From NCBI RefSeq assembly GCF_001949145.1, contig NW_019091745.1:9162-41004 (forward strand): DNA of 31,843 nt, written 5' to 3'. The notes under the pieces were generated by a model, which was given only the letters and a program-made list of their open reading frames with translations, did no database searches and had not been told where the DNA came from. The position numbers and the translations under genes are program-made. Numbering within the stretch: the first letter of the stretch is position 1; the number at the start of each line of letters is the position of its first letter. This DNA comes from Acanthaster planci (lineage: Eukaryota; Echinodermata; Asteroidea; Valvatida; Acanthasteridae). Shown in pieces: positions 30,816 to 31,843 of this stretch.

Positions 30816-31012
30816 GTAAAGAAGGTTGGTCAAACACTGTTGGACATTTTTATTAGCCCAACCTTAGTTAGAGTTACTGCACTGTTGGTTAATCTTCATC
30901 AATGTTGGTTTAACATTGACCAACGATTGGGAAGAATTTGCTGAAGGTTGGGAAGTTGATATTTGCACCAACATTGGGCAAAATATCAACCCAAAATAAC
31001 CTTTACATCTGG
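30816..31012. repeat. GTTGG/CCAAC-rich inverted repeat cluster
   Basis: AAGGTTGG, TGTTGG and CAACATTGG units alternate in both orientations. A hairpin lies at about 30955-30990 (GTTGATATTTGC against GCAAAATATCAAC). The outer parts, TGTAAAGAAGGTTGG (left) and, as reverse complement, TGTAAAGGTTATTTTGGG (right), could be weak terminal repeats of a short element. Confidence 0.5.
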
Positions 31013-31090
31013 GAACCAGACAAACGAGGTGGTCTTATGCCCCTTGTGCACCTACAAGCTTGGAACGCTTTAACTCTGAGAAGAGGGAGT

Positions 31091-31275
31091 TTACCGAGAT
31101 AAAAATTACTGTAATGGCCAAACTGCTTTATATTTGGGGGAAGAGAAATATGTCCTCTTTGCAATGGTATACAGCTTGTGATGTTCTTGACACAGAAGAG
31201 TGAACAAACTAGATCGATGTTAAGGGTACTAAAATCGGCACTGTGACAAGTTTGGATATTTGATTAATAAGGCTT
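31091..31275 (+). repeat. Mariner-superfamily terminal region, second copy
   Basis: Matches 26352-26550 (ACCGAGATAAAAATTACTGT, CAATGGTATACAGCT, GAGTGAACAAAC) but lacks the outermost CAGGGTGTCC. It lies just beyond the C-terminal end of the transposase remnant, as expected for one element. Confidence 0.75.
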
Positions 31276-31324
31276 ACCCATGCAGGTGCTCAGAATGCCA
31301 AATGCCTTTGCTTTAAAAACAAAC

Positions 31325-31843
31325 AACATTGTTTTCTCTTCTTAATGTGCACAGCCCAAGGCTGTCTTTCCTGTCAATGCACATCTGGCATCTTCGTAAC
31401 ATGTCCCTAACCGCTCTTCTGATCATTTCATTTTCTTGATGGAGATGATTGAATTCTTCCATTATTCATGCACGTAACTTCTAAATACTGGCTGGGGTGT
31501 GTTGAATATTATGTTCTGCAGGTAATCCGAACGTTGCAGCCATTCATCTTCGTTGTAATCAGAAGTTATTCTGTTCCAAAAGAGTTCTGCCCGACGTTGC
31601 CTCACAGCAACAAGTCTGTGATCCCACCACATCTTCTTGAAAGTTCCATATCGTTGCCTCAGGAAGATTTTCCATTGCTGGCACCACAGATTCATTAATC
31701 AGAGTCAAAAAGGCTTGTTCATTTAAATTTCTTGGGAAGGAAAATGGTCCTAATAATAATCCATTACCACACAATCCAACCCAGGCATTCAATCTCCCCG
31801 TGCTCATGTTTCGCTCACAGGACACAGCTGCATGGATTACGAC
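31325..31843 (-). pseudogene. Mariner-superfamily (Tc1/IS630-like) transposase, C-terminal half
   Basis: Family blocks in order on the minus strand, in three frames, are: LNAWVGLCGNGLLLGPFSFP (about 31790-31732), VVPAMENLP, and IWNFQED (31651-31631), whose D fits the second catalytic Asp of the family's WFQQDGAP block. After a frameshift come VAVRQRRAELFWNRITSDYN, then DEWLQ where the family has the EWPPRSPDLTP block, and YLQNIIFNTP. After another frameshift comes EMIRRAVRDMLRRCQMCIDR (about 31422-31363). The loss of PPRSPD removes the third catalytic region. The N-terminal DNA-binding half lies beyond the right edge. The element is dead; the enzyme would have cut and pasted DNA at TA sites. 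Confidence 0.8.

Overview
The window looks like non-coding, transposon-rich DNA from an animal nuclear genome. It is AT-rich, has no operon-like gene packing, and every protein segment I can name belongs to a decayed mobile element. There is one assembly gap (Ns, 11227-11781). The mix of a Penelope-like element with a GIY-YIG endonuclease, CR1/L2-type LINEs with an esterase ORF1, a mariner-superfamily element, and short inverted-repeat elements suggests a marine invertebrate. The frequent motif AGGCCTAC hints at an echinoderm or hemichordate, but that is a guess. I find no host gene that I can name.

Layout. 0.3-1.4 kb: two Penelope-like copies lie head to head. The forward one keeps the GIY-YIG end; the inverted one has lost about 0.5 kb between short matching sequences. 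Both tails carry a hammerhead-ribozyme-like core, and a third, older tail lies at 2.2 kb. 2.3-3.4 kb: degenerate direct repeats. 4.1 and 12.0 kb: two copies of a 190-bp inverted-repeat element, each flanked by its own 9-bp target duplication. 7.36-8.57 kb: two arrays of a GACTTG-type repeat. 13.0-13.3, 21.3-21.7 and 24.9 kb: copies of a repeat with an A-rich minisatellite and a TGACGTCATC block. 18.3-19.7 kb: the 5' part of a CR1-type LINE on the minus strand (esterase, endonuclease, start of reverse transcriptase). 23.65-24.02 and 28.6-29.8 kb: two copies of one LINE 3' end, the second with the reverse transcriptase C-terminal part. 25.06-25.47 kb: a 23-bp CCAAT repeat and a minisatellite of about 62 bp. 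26.3 and 31.1-31.84 kb: a mariner-superfamily terminus and a broken transposase that runs off the right edge.

None of the protein-coding segments is intact. The more informative signals are structural: ribozyme-like cores, target-site duplications, a stem-loop conserved by wobble pairing in the LINE 3' end, and dispersed repeats that I can define only by comparing copies inside this window.
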